From Oscillibacter valericigenes (GTDB lineage Bacteria > Bacillota > Clostridia > Oscillospirales > Oscillospiraceae), in NCBI RefSeq assembly GCF_021531315.1, contig NZ_JAFBIQ010000002.1, positions 155,699 to 219,698 on the forward strand: a stretch of 64,000 nucleotides of DNA, read 5' to 3'. The notes below the pieces were generated by a model. That model saw nothing but the letters and a program-made list of their open reading frames with translations. It was not told where the DNA came from and did not search any database. Every line of letters starts with the position of its first letter. The stretch's first letter is position 1. This document shows, in pieces, positions 6,663 to 15,462 of the stretch. Both the position numbers and the translations under genes were made by a program.

Positions 6663-9600
6663 TCAGAATCCCGTTTTCGGAAGTGTGATGGGGCGCACTG
6701 GCGTCAGGTTTCGGATGATCGTCACCCAGCTTGCCGTTGCGGTCTGCCAGGTGCCCTGATATTTGCCGCCCACATCGGCGCGGTTGACCATCTGATAGCC
6801 ATTGACCGCGTTTCCGTTGACCATCACGCTTAGCGTGGGATTAACAACGCTTTGGAAGCCGACAGGAACCTTGCCGAAGTCAAAATAGATGTCGGTCACC
6901 ACTTCGCCGGCCTGCATGGGGATGGCGTTGAGGGCAAAGCTGTAATTATTGCCGGTGAGCAGGTTGCTCGCCAGCACCTGATAGCTCGCGTTGTAATTGG
7001 TCTTATAGAGAACGCGGTAATTGAGCCGTGCGCTGTAGGTGCCGGTGGTCAGCGTCGTGGGACGAGCTACATCGTAGGGAATTTTATCGTGCCAGAAGAA
7101 GGACTTCAGCGGCACGTTGGAGGTATTGGCCACCGTCAGATCATAACGCATGGACTGGCCCGCCATGACCTGCGCGTTGCCGCGCTTGGTGATGGTAACG
7201 CCGAGACTGGCAGGCTTATCATAGGCAGAGAGCTTGATGATCTGGCCGGGATATTCCAGCGTCACATCGTGAACGGTGGGATCGAGCTGCCAATAGGCCG
7301 GTGCCGTGACCTCCCGGAGCTGATAGCGGGTCAGCGGCAGCGGCTTGCTGGCCGCGACGCCCCGGGCGTCCGTCGTGATGTAGTCCACCACCTTGCCGCT
7401 GCGGGCATTGACGATCTCATAAACAGCGCCCTTGAGCGGGGTGCCTGCGGCGGTGCCGGTGACCTCGTTATACTCAGTGGCGTACTTATAAATCTGGATC
7501 TGGCCCGTGACGGCGGTATTTTCCCATTCGATCTCCACGGTTTTCCCCGGAGAGACATAGACGGTCTTGTACTGCTTATCCAGCGTGTAGCCGGGGGCGG
7601 CTTCCAACTCTCGCAGGTAGAAACGGCCGCTCAGCCCGCCGGGGATCTCGTCGATGTAGATATATCCCCCGTCGTCCGAGGTGTACTCGCCGATGGGCTT
7701 CTTGTTCGCATCATAGAGGACAAACTTTACGCCATAGATCCCCTCTCCTGTGGCGCTGTCGATCTTGTGGATAACAATGCCGCTGAGCTTTTTGTTGGTC
7801 ACCTGCAGCGTCACACGCTTGCCGTCCTTGATCTCAAAATAGTGCGGCGTATCATCCAGTCGGAACGATTTGTTCGATGTGACCTCTTTTGCATAGTAGC
7901 TGCCATCTTCCAAGGACACGAACACGTTGCCATTTTCACCGGTTGTGACGGTATCCACCAAGGCATCGTCGATCTTGCGGATCTCGAAGGTCGTATTGGG
8001 GATGCGCTCACTGTGGTTATCCTCGTTGACCTTGATGATCTCCACGCCGCCGACAGGCGTGTTGTAAAAGTGGAGCGTCTGCGTATCGTTGGGGTTGACA
8101 ACCACGGTCTGGGTACGGGTGTTTTCGTCAATGGTGTAACCGGGGATCGATTTCACCTCCGTCGCTACTATGGTGCCGGAGATGCCGGAAATGGAGATTT
8201 TACCTGCCTTGTCCGTCCGGTACAGGCCGGTGGAGGACAACGTGCCGCCCTCGGCATCTACATACGAGCCATCTGCGTAGGTGATCTTAAACTCGACACC
8301 TTCCAGCGGCTCCTTTGTAACGGAGTCCTGCTTTACGATGATGAGATTGCCCTTGGGGGCGTTGCGGAACTCCACCGTGACAACTTCATTGGACTTGACC
8401 TTAACGGTCTGCGGGGTATCATCGAGAATGTACCCCGCCTTCGCACGGGTTTCCTTGATGACAAGTGTGGTGCCGGGGGCGATGTCCGTAATGGTGAACG
8501 TGCCTGCGCTGTCCGTCACGAACTTGCCGTTGGAGTTTCCGATGAGATTGCCGTCGGAATCCGTGACAAGGAACTCCACGTCAGAGATGGGAGCGTTCGT
8601 CACAGCGTCCACCTTTTTCACCAAAACGCCGCCATTGGGCTGATTACGGAACTCCAGCGTCATCACGGCATTGCGTTTGATCTTGATGCTCTGCGGGGTA
8701 TCGTCAAGGATATAGCCATCCTTGGCGCGTACCTCTTTTGCAATGACCGTCATGCCGGGTGTCAGGCCGTCAATACGGATGGTGCCTGCGCTGTCGGTCA
8801 CATATTTACCGTTGGTCGTGCCGAGCACGCTGCCATCCGAATCCGTAACAAGAAATTCAACGTCAGAAATGGGCGCGCCGGTGACGGCGTCCTTTTTGAC
8901 AATGAGCAGAGAACCCATCTTATCGTTGCCAAAGGTTACGGTAATGACGTCCTGATCCTTACCGGAGAGATAGACCGTTTCCGTGGCGTCGGTGATCACA
9001 TACCCGTCCGGCGCGGAGATCTCTTCGCAGACATAAGTGCCTGCGGCGAGGCCCGTTAAAATGGCGGTCCCGTTTTGCGAGGTTTTGATCTCTCCGACCA
9101 CGGTGCCACCGGTGCCGGAGGTGCCGCCAAGGTAGCGGACGCGGAACCATGCACCCTCCAACGGCTGGCCGCTCTCGCTGTCCACCTTGCGGATGACGAT
9201 GGCGGAAAGAGGCGTGTTCTCAAAGGTCAACACCTTGCTCTCGCCACCGGCAATGAAGCATTCCTGCGTGGCAGGCTCCTTGATGGCGTACCCGGACGCC
9301 GGTTCCAATTCCGTTACTTTGTACCAGCCATCCTTGATCTCAGGAAGAATGATTTTTCCGCTTGCGTCAGAAAAGTAAGTGCCGAGATCGTTGAGCTCGC
9401 CGGTGTCGGTATGGTTGCTGCCATACCAGATCTGGAACTTGGCGCCCTTGACGGGATCGCCGGTGACACTGTCCACCTTACGGATCTCCAGACTGGGCTT
9501 GAGGGCGTTGAAGAAGGTGACAGTGGAGGTTTCACCGGGCTTCAATGCCACTTCCTGCGGAATGGGATTGAGGATAACATGGGACGGAACATTTTTCTCC

Positions 9601-11075
9601 GTCACCTTGAATGTGCCGACCGGGACGGAGTCGAGGAAGATGCGGCCGTGGTTATCGGTGGTGGCGCTGGTGGAAAAGCTGCCGTCGATCTGCTCGATGC
9701 GGTAGGTCACGCCCTCGATAGGCTCTCCGTTGGCGATGTTCTTCTTTAGGATCTCCAAACCGGGTTTTACATAGTCAACGAAGGTAACCTCGCTGGTTTT
9801 GCCGGGGCGCAGCGCTACGGTCTGCTCCGTACTGCTCACAATGTACGGCTCGGGAACGGATTCCTCACGCACAACATAGACACCGGCGTGAATGGCCGAG
9901 AGCGTCGCAGAGCCGTCCGTGCCGGTCGTAACGGACGTGGAGAAGCTGCCCGTGACTGACTTTACCGAGAACACCGTACCGGCGATTGGCTTACCGCTCA
10001 TGGCGTCCCGCTTGGTGATCTTCATATCGGGCAGCGCATGGTTTTCGGAGGTCACGGTGTACTGCTTGTCACCATCGGTCGTGTCAACATAGACGCTGTG
10101 GGAAGTGGGGGCCAGGGCATAACCCTCCGGAGCTTCCACCTCCACGAATGTCCACAGGCCCTTGGTGACGTCCTTGACCTCAATGATGCCACCGTTTTTG
10201 GTCACATCACTGCCGACGATCTGACCGTCGCGGTAAATATTAAATTTTGCGCCATCCAAACCTTGGGTCGTTCCCGCGGCAACTTTCTTCAAGGTAATGT
10301 CGGCATCGCCGGCAGGAGGATTATCCGGATCAGGTTTTGGCGTGTTGACAGCAAGTTTCCTTGGCGCATAATAATTAAAAAAAGACTGGTTCTTGCGATT
10401 GCTCGAAAGAGCGAATACCGCCCATTTGAGACTATCGTCTTCCACAATGGTTGCTACTATGCCCTGTGCAGCATACGCTTCGATCTGACGCTGAAATTCG
10501 GCATCCTCCTGCGCCTTCTGCGCAAGCATGGAGTCGATGAGGCTCAGATACAGGTCATAGGTGTCCGCGTTGGCATAACCACCCGCATCTCCGGTACCAT
10601 CTCCCGCGCCCTTATAGCTTTGATGGTCCCAAATATAAGTCTGCACCGCCATAAAGAGCTGCCCTATATTGGATGCTTTGCTGTCGTTGATGTAGGTCAT
10701 GAGCCACTTGACATTGGCGAGCGTCGCCGCGTCCATCTCGCCAAGGCCGCTGTTGGCAACAGCGGTTTTGAGAACGGCATCGGCGTCTGCATTGGTAGCC
10801 GAGGTATAGGTAAAAGAATCGCAGTATGACGGCGTAGCGTTGTGGTAGCCGAGTCCACTGTCGAGGCAGTAGAGAAGCCGTCCCGCCGCCATCGGTGGAC
10901 GATAGCTGTACGGCGTGCCGTTGGCCAGTATGCGCGTGGACCAGTACACTTGATTGGTCGTGATCGTAATGCCCTTGCCCGTGCCGGTCGCGGCAAAGGC
11001 CGTGGTGGGCAGCAGGCTGAGCAGCGTCATGACAACCAGGAGTGTCGAAATGAGCCTTGTTTTGAGCGTTTTCAA
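6663..11075 (-). CDS. Thioester-domain, Cna-B repeat surface adhesin ending in LPKTGF
   Basis: 1470 aa from the TTG at 11075, chosen because GGAGGT lies just upstream and a signal peptide follows at once (cleavage near TAFA, residue 29). Residues ~40-230 form a thioester domain: Cys70 in LLYCLD and Gln145 in AVQTYIWD fit the Cys-Gln thioester signature used for covalent host binding. Then come about ten Cna-B/SpaA-like repeats of 80-90 aa, opening like ITKRDAMSGKPIAG or IRKVDSVTGDPVKG; two neighbours (8330-8960) share DAVTxAPISDVEFLVTDSDG. A final Ig-like domain leads to TLPKTGF and the stop. There is no hydrophobic anchor or basic tail after LPKTG, which is unusual for a sortase substrate. 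The sortase gene 3 kb upstream is the likely partner. Confidence 0.85.
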   Translation of the reverse strand: MKTLKTRLISTLLVVMTLLSLLPTTAFAATGTGKGITITTNQVYWSTRILANGTPYSYRPPMAAGRLLYCLDSGLGYHNATPSYCDSFTYTSATNADADAVLKTAVANSGLGEMDAATLANVKWLMTYINDSKASNIGQLFMAVQTYIWDHQSYKGAGDGTGDAGGYANADTYDLYLSLIDSMLAQKAQEDAEFQRQIEAYAAQGIVATIVEDDSLKWAVFALSSNRKNQSFFNYYAPRKLAVNTPKPDPDNPPAGDADITLKKVAAGTTQGLDGAKFNIYRDGQIVGSDVTKNGGIIEVKDVTKGLWTFVEVEAPEGYALAPTSHSVYVDTTDGDKQYTVTSENHALPDMKITKRDAMSGKPIAGTVFSVKSVTGSFSTSVTTGTDGSATLSAIHAGVYVVREESVPEPYIVSSTEQTVALRPGKTSEVTFVDYVKPGLEILKKNIANGEPIEGVTYRIEQIDGSFSTSATTDNHGRIFLDSVPVGTFKVTEKNVPSHVILNPIPQEVALKPGETSTVTFFNALKPSLEIRKVDSVTGDPVKGAKFQIWYGSNHTDTGELNDLGTYFSDASGKIILPEIKDGWYKVTELEPASGYAIKEPATQECFIAGGESKVLTFENTPLSAIVIRKVDSESGQPLEGAWFRVRYLGGTSGTGGTVVGEIKTSQNGTAILTGLAAGTYVCEEISAPDGYVITDATETVYLSGKDQDVITVTFGNDKMGSLLIVKKDAVTGAPISDVEFLVTDSDGSVLGTTNGKYVTDSAGTIRIDGLTPGMTVIAKEVRAKDGYILDDTPQSIKIKRNAVMTLEFRNQPNGGVLVKKVDAVTNAPISDVEFLVTDSDGNLIGNSNGKFVTDSAGTFTITDIAPGTTLVIKETRAKAGYILDDTPQTVKVKSNEVVTVEFRNAPKGNLIIVKQDSVTKEPLEGVEFKITYADGSYVDAEGGTLSSTGLYRTDKAGKISISGISGTIVATEVKSIPGYTIDENTRTQTVVVNPNDTQTLHFYNTPVGGVEIIKVNEDNHSERIPNTTFEIRKIDDALVDTVTTGENGNVFVSLEDGSYYAKEVTSNKSFRLDDTPHYFEIKDGKRVTLQVTNKKLSGIVIHKIDSATGEGIYGVKFVLYDANKKPIGEYTSDDGGYIYIDEIPGGLSGRFYLRELEAAPGYTLDKQYKTVYVSPGKTVEIEWENTAVTGQIQIYKYATEYNEVTGTAAGTPLKGAVYEIVNARSGKVVDYITTDARGVAASKPLPLTRYQLREVTAPAYWQLDPTVHDVTLEYPGQIIKLSAYDKPASLGVTITKRGNAQVMAGQSMRYDLTVANTSNVPLKSFFWHDKIPYDVARPTTLTTGTYSARLNYRVLYKTNYNASYQVLASNLLTGNNYSFALNAIPMQAGEVVTDIYFDFGKVPVGFQSVVNPTLSVMVNGNAVNGYQMVNRADVGGKYQGTWQTATASWVTIIRNLTPVRPITLPKTGF

Positions 11076-11089
11076 TGTGATACCTCCTA

Positions 11090-11122
11090 CAATTTTTGCA
11101 TAAGAAAAGCAGGCCGAGAGGT
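11090..11122. repeat. 33-bp direct repeat, copy 1
   Basis: Identical over 33 bases to 11857-11889. In the leftward direction it lies between the mazF stop and the adhesin start and includes a short terminator stem (AAGCAG / CTGCTT) with a T-rich tail. Confidence 0.8.
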
Positions 11123-11176
11123 CTGCTTTGTTTGATAATATAATCGTTTTGTTTTGGCTGCGAGGATCACAGCCAG

Positions 11177-11515
11177 TCAATTTGTCTCGATGATCGCACG
11201 GATAATGTCGATCGCCTCCGCCAGGATATCATCGGGCGCCTTTTCTTCGAAAGCTGCTTTCCGGCTGTTCAGATTCAACATACGAACTTGATCGCACATT
11301 ACGATGCCATCTGTTTTTGTTCTGCTGTCCAGATGGATATGAAATGGGCTTCCGCGGTCTGTGTGGGTGATGGGGCAAACCATCGTCAGGCTGTTGACGC
11401 GGTTGAACAGGTCATTGCTGATGACCAACGCGGGGCGGCGGCCCCGCTGTTCATGCCCCGCCTGCGGATCAAAGTCCATATAAACAATATCACCTTGTTC
11501 AAACACAGTTACCAT
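11177..11515 (-). CDS. mazF: MazF/PemK-type endoribonuclease toxin
   Basis: 112 aa. The start FEQGDIVYMDFDPQAGHEQ, then RRPALVISND, VCPITHT and MCDQVRMLN, follow the PemK/MazF fold in order, including the Arg/Pro-rich RGRRPALV block and the Thr of PITHT used in RNA cleavage. It cuts mRNA at short sequences when the antitoxin is lost. The start overlaps the 3' end of mazE by 7 bases, the usual antitoxin-first coupling. Acts in the cytoplasm; probably stabilises the mobile region. Confidence 0.85.
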   Translation of the reverse strand: MVTVFEQGDIVYMDFDPQAGHEQRGRRPALVISNDLFNRVNSLTMVCPITHTDRGSPFHIHLDSRTKTDGIVMCDQVRMLNLNSRKAAFEEKAPDDILAEAIDIIRAIIETN

Positions 11516-11775
11516 GCCTCACTACCCTCCGCCTTACCCCATTCCATTTCCTCAGATGGAATGCGGTCGATCTGCTCGATTGGCTTTCCGTAAAACGCGG
11601 TCAGGCGCTCTTCCAGGGTCTTGTGCTGCGTGGGGCTCGCCTTTTTAATCGTGATCGCATCAGCGCTTTGAATCAACTCTACACGGTCATTTTCCTTGAG
11701 TCCGATGGCGTCCAGCAACGCCTTTGGAAAACGCAGACCATTGCTGTTTCCCCATTTCTGAATCGTTGCGTACAT
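11509..11775 (-). CDS. mazE: MazE-type antitoxin (AbrB fold)
   Basis: 88 aa. The N-terminus ATIQKWGNSNGLRFPKALLD is the classic swapped-hairpin AbrB/MazE DNA-binding motif; the C-terminal half (EERLTAFYGKPIEQI to EEMEWGKAEG) would wrap the toxin. It neutralises MazF and represses its own promoter, where a TACACT-A-AGTGTA palindrome lies just upstream. AAGGAGG precedes the ATG at 11775. Confidence 0.85.
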   Translation of the reverse strand: MYATIQKWGNSNGLRFPKALLDAIGLKENDRVELIQSADAITIKKASPTQHKTLEERLTAFYGKPIEQIDRIPSEEMEWGKAEGSEAW

Positions 11776-11794
11776 GATGATCGCCTCCTTTTTC

Positions 11795-11807
11795 TACACT
11801 AAGTGTA
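11795..11807. promoter_or_regulatory. mazEF operator palindrome
   Basis: TACACT-A-AGTGTA, a perfect 6-bp inverted repeat about 20 bases before the mazE start, next to AT-rich promoter-like sequence. Likely bound by MazE/MazEF; inferred from position and symmetry. Confidence 0.55.
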
Positions 11808-11856
11808 TACAAAGTATAAACAGAAGTCAACTGAAATATGCAAGTAGATCCTCCCG

Positions 11857-11889
11857 CAATTTTTGCATAAGAAAAGCAGGCCGAGAGGT
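11857..11889. repeat. 33-bp direct repeat, copy 2, part of a terminator
   Basis: Second copy, upstream of mazE. With the adjoining bases it forms a stem GCAGGCCGAGA / TCTCGGTCTGC (11876-11901) followed leftward by TTTTCTT, a terminator for the RelE-type gene that stops at 11926. The two copies bracket the mazEF module. Confidence 0.8.
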
Positions 11890-11925
11890 ATCTCGGTCTG
11901 CTTCGCTTGGCTATGAAGTTTTTGT

Positions 11926-12240
11926 CTAAAGTTGCCTACTCATATCTCTGCGGCTATAGATGATACGGCGCACCTCCATCGTGTCTCCGATCACCACATA
12001 GAAGATCGTGTAGTTTTTCACCTGAATGCGGTAATAAGGATATCTGCGCTCTCTTTCGGAATGATACGGCTCAAATGCTTCCGCACAGGAAAGACGCTCG
12101 CGGATCGCTGTTTCTACGGCAGCAACAAAGTCCTCCGCCGCAATGGGATTCTGAAGGCGAATGCAGAGATAGTCCACAATCTCATTGAGATCATCCTCAA
12201 AGAGCGGCAAAATGCTCAGCTTATAGTGCTTTCCGTCCAT
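11926..12240 (-). CDS. RelE/ParE-family toxin
   Basis: 104 aa from the ATG at 12240 (MDGKHYKLSILPLFEDDLNE). The pattern helps: DLNEIVDYL, then IRERL, then YYRIQVKNYTIFYVV and RRIIYSRRDM, the ordered helix-hairpin and C-terminal strand of RelE/ParE toxins. It overlaps the antitoxin gene by 20 bases. RelE members cut mRNA in the ribosome and ParE members poison gyrase; sequence alone does not separate them here. Confidence 0.8.
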   Translation of the reverse strand: MDGKHYKLSILPLFEDDLNEIVDYLCIRLQNPIAAEDFVAAVETAIRERLSCAEAFEPYHSERERRYPYYRIQVKNYTIFYVVIGDTMEVRRIIYSRRDMSRQL

Positions 12241-12493
12241 GGATACGTCCTCTTGCTCGCTTGAATACCTCATCTCCGGAATAGCGGACATCCGAAGAAT
12301 CCGCCGCCCGGTCGGCCTCGTCCAGCTTCAGCTCGATATCATCCGTCAGCGCCGAATACTGCTCGATGCTCATAACCACCATGGAGCCATAGCCGTTCTT
12401 GGTCAGATAGACGGGCTCGCCTGTTCTCAGCACGGTTTCCTCAATTTCAGGAAATTTGTTTCGCAAATCGGAAACAGGTCTAATATTTATCAT
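12221..12493 (-). CDS. Phd/YefM-family antitoxin
   Basis: 90 aa. It begins INIRPVSDLRNKFPEIEETV and continues GEPVYLTKNGYGSMVVMSIEQY, the standard Phd/YefM N-terminal DNA-binding fold. The acidic C-terminal tail would bind the toxin encoded directly downstream. Expected to autorepress. TGGAGG lies about 8 bases upstream of the ATG. Confidence 0.85.
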   Translation of the reverse strand: MINIRPVSDLRNKFPEIEETVLRTGEPVYLTKNGYGSMVVMSIEQYSALTDDIELKLDEADRAADSSDVRYSGDEVFKRARGRIHGRKAL

Positions 12494-12580
12494 AGTAATT
12501 CCTCCATGATTCCGTTCTGTTTTTTATCATTATATTATCAGAACTTTATCATGAAATCAACTGCTATTTTCTGGAGTGTG

Positions 12581-13366
12581 TTACCTCTTTGCCGGCGTAT
12601 CCACCCATGTGATATGGTATCCATCCCGGAGGAATAGCTGGACACAGTACCAGCACTCGAGGCCGTTGCCATCAATTCCTCGCGCAAGCCCCACACCGAT
12701 TGAGGCATAGCTTGCATTGATCATATTCTCCATGTGCCCTGCGGACTTTGACCATGAGTGCACAACGGTTCCCGCAAGCTCTCCCTTTTGCTGTTCCAGA
12801 TATAGCAATGGGATTTGGTGGATGTTCTCCCCGACATATTTGCAGTCCGTGACCGTGGTATATTTCCTCCCGTCCGGGCGGGTATGGGAGTAGACGGTGT
12901 TTGCCGCCATCTCATCCGCGCGCACCTGCGCCGCCTGCATGAGCTTGTCGTTGGCGGTTAGGGCAGCAATGCCGTTTTCCTTTCGGAGTGCGTTGGTGCG
13001 GTCCACGATGTCCTGTTTCATGGCATCTACATCGGCGGCGGGAGCTGTAACCTCCGGCTGCGATACCGGCTTGTCAGTTTCCACCTTTGCGGGTGCTTCA
13101 CCGGTGTAGGGACGATTTGTTTCGATCTGCACCGTTCCGTCCTCGGCATTCCAATAAACATTGAAGCCGACCGCCTTGCCGATGTCACGGAGCTTGAAGT
13201 AGTTGTGTCCGTTGATGTTGTACGCTTCGATCTCAACGGGAGCACCGTTGAGGAGAATAGGCGAGGTGCAGCGCTGTGCAAAGATACCCTCAATGGCCTG
13301 TGCCGCAGGCGAACCAAGGGCAAAGCCTAACGCAAGCCCGATAAACAAATACAAAATCTTTTTCAT
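12581..13366 (-). CDS. Secreted CAP-domain protein with copper-amine-oxidase-type stalk domain
   Basis: 261 aa. Signal peptide (MKKILYLFIGLALGFALG, cleavage near AAQA). Residues ~35-85 (APVEIEAYNINGHNYFKL to GTVQIETN) look like the copper-amine-oxidase N-terminal / stalk module of Firmicutes secreted proteins. After a Pro-rich linker, residues ~118-258 form a CAP (SCP/PR1) domain: IVDRTNALRKENG, the His of YSHTRPDG, GENI, VVHSWSKSAGHMENM and IGVGLA. CAP proteins of this kind are extracellular; their biochemical role is mostly unknown. It sits between the toxin-antitoxin genes and the sortase operon. Confidence 0.8.
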   Translation of the reverse strand: MKKILYLFIGLALGFALGSPAAQAIEGIFAQRCTSPILLNGAPVEIEAYNINGHNYFKLRDIGKAVGFNVYWNAEDGTVQIETNRPYTGEAPAKVETDKPVSQPEVTAPAADVDAMKQDIVDRTNALRKENGIAALTANDKLMQAAQVRADEMAANTVYSHTRPDGRKYTTVTDCKYVGENIHQIPLLYLEQQKGELAGTVVHSWSKSAGHMENMINASYASIGVGLARGIDGNGLECWYCVQLFLRDGYHITWVDTPAKR

Positions 13367-13370
13367 TGTA

Positions 13371-13568
13371 TCACGCTCCCTTCCGATAAAACGTGGTGGT
13401 CACGCTGGCAGTCATACGGCGAGTGTCGGGATCATAAATGCACCGCTCAAACTCGTAAATGCCAAGCTGCTCAGCCTGTTCAGCTACTTCTGCAGGAAGG
13501 TCAACGGTGATGTCCATTTTTACTCTGATCTCATCGTCCTTCCTCTTTGGTCTGAATTGCTGTATCAA
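13371..13568 (-). CDS. Small conserved-type protein, unknown function
   Basis: 65 aa (or 48 aa from the internal Met at MDITVDLPAEV). Acidic, no membrane segment. The stop lies 4 bases before the CAP gene start, so the two probably share a transcript. A C-terminal strand pattern (RRMTASVTTTFYRKGA) is the only recognisable structure. No family assigned. Confidence 0.5.
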   Translation of the reverse strand: MIQQFRPKRKDDEIRVKMDITVDLPAEVAEQAEQLGIYEFERCIYDPDTRRMTASVTTTFYRKGA

Positions 13569-13703
13569 TCTGATACTTCCTTTTTTGATTTTATTCTCCG
13601 GAGTGGTTTGAGCATAATACAGAAGTAATGGCTTGTCAAAGGTTTATTTTAAATGCTTACGCCGCTAAAAAAAGTTGCACAAAAATATCACGTTGCTCCG
13701 ATT
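13569..13703. other. Short spacer
   Basis: Gene-free; separates the sortase operon from the small gene. No clear terminator or promoter seen. Confidence 0.3.
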
Positions 13704-14486
13704 TCATCGGCTTACTTCCTCTGCCTGAACGCACACTCTCTTGGAGGGCTGGTTGGCAAGACAGGTGGTGATGGTGATGCGGTTATCAGCGGTCGCCTGC
13801 AAGTAACTCCAGTCGGAATCCGAGATCGTCTTTACCAAAATGACAGCATAGGTCCGTGTTCCGTAGACCGTCGAATAGGTGATGTTGTCGCCGATCTCAA
13901 GATTTCTGATGCTGCCAATATTGTATTTCGCGCCGCGGTTATGACCGCAGATGCCGATGTTGCCGTCCCATCCGGAGGTGGAGCTGTAATGTCCCAATCC
14001 CTTTGCCATGCTGGCGCGGGTCTCACCCTCCCAAACCTTCATATTGATATTCAGAGATGGGATCTTCAATGTACCAATGCTGCCATCCTTACGCTCCATG
14101 CCGTCAACGCCGGTATACGCGGGAACGCTCAGTACAGGAGGGGCAGCTGTTGCCGGAAAATCATAGAGTCCGCCAGAGATACCGTACTCGCCGGAAATGG
14201 AAGTTCCGGCATTTTGCTGCAAGCCGGGCAAATACCCTTTCTCCATAATGCCGATCTGCGTCGTGCCGGACACACCGTAGGGCAATTCGGGGATCTGATA
14301 GTCCACGGGATTGGGGCCGCCGAAGTTGTATGCGGTGCCGTAGGTGTCTCCGTAAGAGGTCGCGGGATAGTATTCCGTGCCGCCGCCTGTCTCAAAGCAG
14401 TATTCCGCGGCAAAGGCTCCGACAGACAGCGCCGCCATCGCCATGAGCATCAATGCCAATTCGGCCAATCGTCTAATATGCTTCAT
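13704..14486 (-). CDS. Sortase-family transpeptidase (secreted form)
   Basis: 260 aa from the ATG at 14486, preceded by GGAGGAAACGG. A signal-type N-terminus (ALMLMAMAALSVGAFA) is followed by a ~100-aa Gly/Tyr/Pro-rich linker and a sortase core (about 134-258). Catalytic residues are in place: His182 in ICGHNRG, Cys242 in TITTC, Arg250 in SKRVCV. It would cleave an LPXTG-like signal and join it to an amino group, acting outside the membrane. LPKTGF of the adhesin at 6663 is the obvious candidate substrate. Its start overlaps the upstream membrane-protein stop as ATGA. No second transmembrane anchor is seen. Confidence 0.85.
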   Translation of the reverse strand: MKHIRRLAELALMLMAMAALSVGAFAAEYCFETGGGTEYYPATSYGDTYGTAYNFGGPNPVDYQIPELPYGVSGTTQIGIMEKGYLPGLQQNAGTSISGEYGISGGLYDFPATAAPPVLSVPAYTGVDGMERKDGSIGTLKIPSLNINMKVWEGETRASMAKGLGHYSSTSGWDGNIGICGHNRGAKYNIGSIRNLEIGDNITYSTVYGTRTYAVILVKTISDSDWSYLQATADNRITITTCLANQPSKRVCVQAEEVSR

Positions 14487-15388
14487 TCCGTTTCCTCCTC
14501 CGAAAAGCTCGCGCCATCGTTGTCCGCCTCGGCACGAGCGGCTCTCTGCCGGTGCACATACGATGCATATACGATGCCGAAAATTACAGCAGCTCCCATT
14601 GCGGCGCCGACAACAAGTACAGGCCAATTTGCCGCAAAGAAGCCGCCCACATTGGATAGCACATGAGCGATACCGACCTTTGTTCCCAGGTAAGTCAGTA
14701 CATAGGTGATGCTCTCGACGCCCTCGCGCGTGATCTCGCCGGTATATTCCGCGGTCGTAATATATCCAGTAGCCGCTTGATAGGGAACTCTTGCGGAATA
14801 GGTGGCAACAGCCTGATAAGATGAAGGCACCAAGGTTTCGCCGACAAGGTCCGTTCCCGTGACCTGCCACTCCACATCGGCAAGGCTCAGCGTGCGGCCG
14901 TTTTTGACGGTGGCAGAGGGGACATAGGACATATCGTTGCGGTCAAGCTGCCCTATGGTCTTGACTTCGCTCACGGTATAGCTTTTCGGAACATAGCCGG
15001 ACGCCTCGGTGTTGATGGTCGTGTGGTCAAGGGCAAGTGTACCTCTGAACACTCCGTCGTCATATTCCACAGTTGGCTTTAACTGCTGCAAAATCAGGGC
15101 AAGGTCATTTTTGTCCGTTTCCACGGTGATAATCTCAGTGTGAGGTCTGGATTTCTCTACGGCATTTTCCGTTTTGACAATATCCGTAAAGGTGTAGAGA
15201 TAGCCCTCCAGCTCAAAGGGCTGTTCGATCAGGCCCTGCGGGTCCTGATCTGCCGGGAGCGTAAAGGTTTTGATGACCTGCTGGCTGCCATTCAGATTTT
15301 GCACCACGGTATCTGTCGGTACCTCCAATGCAAACGCCGAGACCGACATGGACAGCGTCAGCAGTACACAGAGAATTGCTTTTTTCAT
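14483..15388 (-). CDS. Secreted/membrane protein paired with the sortase
   Basis: 301 aa. Signal peptide (MKKAILCVLLTLSMSVSAFA), a ~225-aa extracellular region without a family I recognise, one transmembrane helix near the C-terminus (WPVLVVGAAMGAAVIFGIVYA) and a short charged cytoplasmic tail. Translationally coupled to the sortase downstream (ATGA overlap). Such single-pass proteins beside sortases may present substrates or anchor the enzyme; this is inference from context. GGAGG lies upstream of the ATG at 15388. Confidence 0.7.
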   Translation of the reverse strand: MKKAILCVLLTLSMSVSAFALEVPTDTVVQNLNGSQQVIKTFTLPADQDPQGLIEQPFELEGYLYTFTDIVKTENAVEKSRPHTEIITVETDKNDLALILQQLKPTVEYDDGVFRGTLALDHTTINTEASGYVPKSYTVSEVKTIGQLDRNDMSYVPSATVKNGRTLSLADVEWQVTGTDLVGETLVPSSYQAVATYSARVPYQAATGYITTAEYTGEITREGVESITYVLTYLGTKVGIAHVLSNVGGFFAANWPVLVVGAAMGAAVIFGIVYASYVHRQRAARAEADNDGASFSEEETE

Positions 15389-15462
15389 GTTGTGGGAACC
15401 TCCTAATGTAGAAATTTGTTATGATCTGCTGTTTTCGCGGTATCAAAGGATGTTCGCTCGTC

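Noticed and set aside
6600..6665. Frameshift as the cause of the missing adhesin anchor
   Set aside because: The three frames after the stop encode no hydrophobic segment, and a terminator begins at once.
6852..9059. Long rightward open frame (735 codons) antisense to the adhesin
   Set aside because: It mirrors the Cna-B repeats of the leftward gene, has no ribosome binding site and no protein-like motif; a GC-driven shadow.
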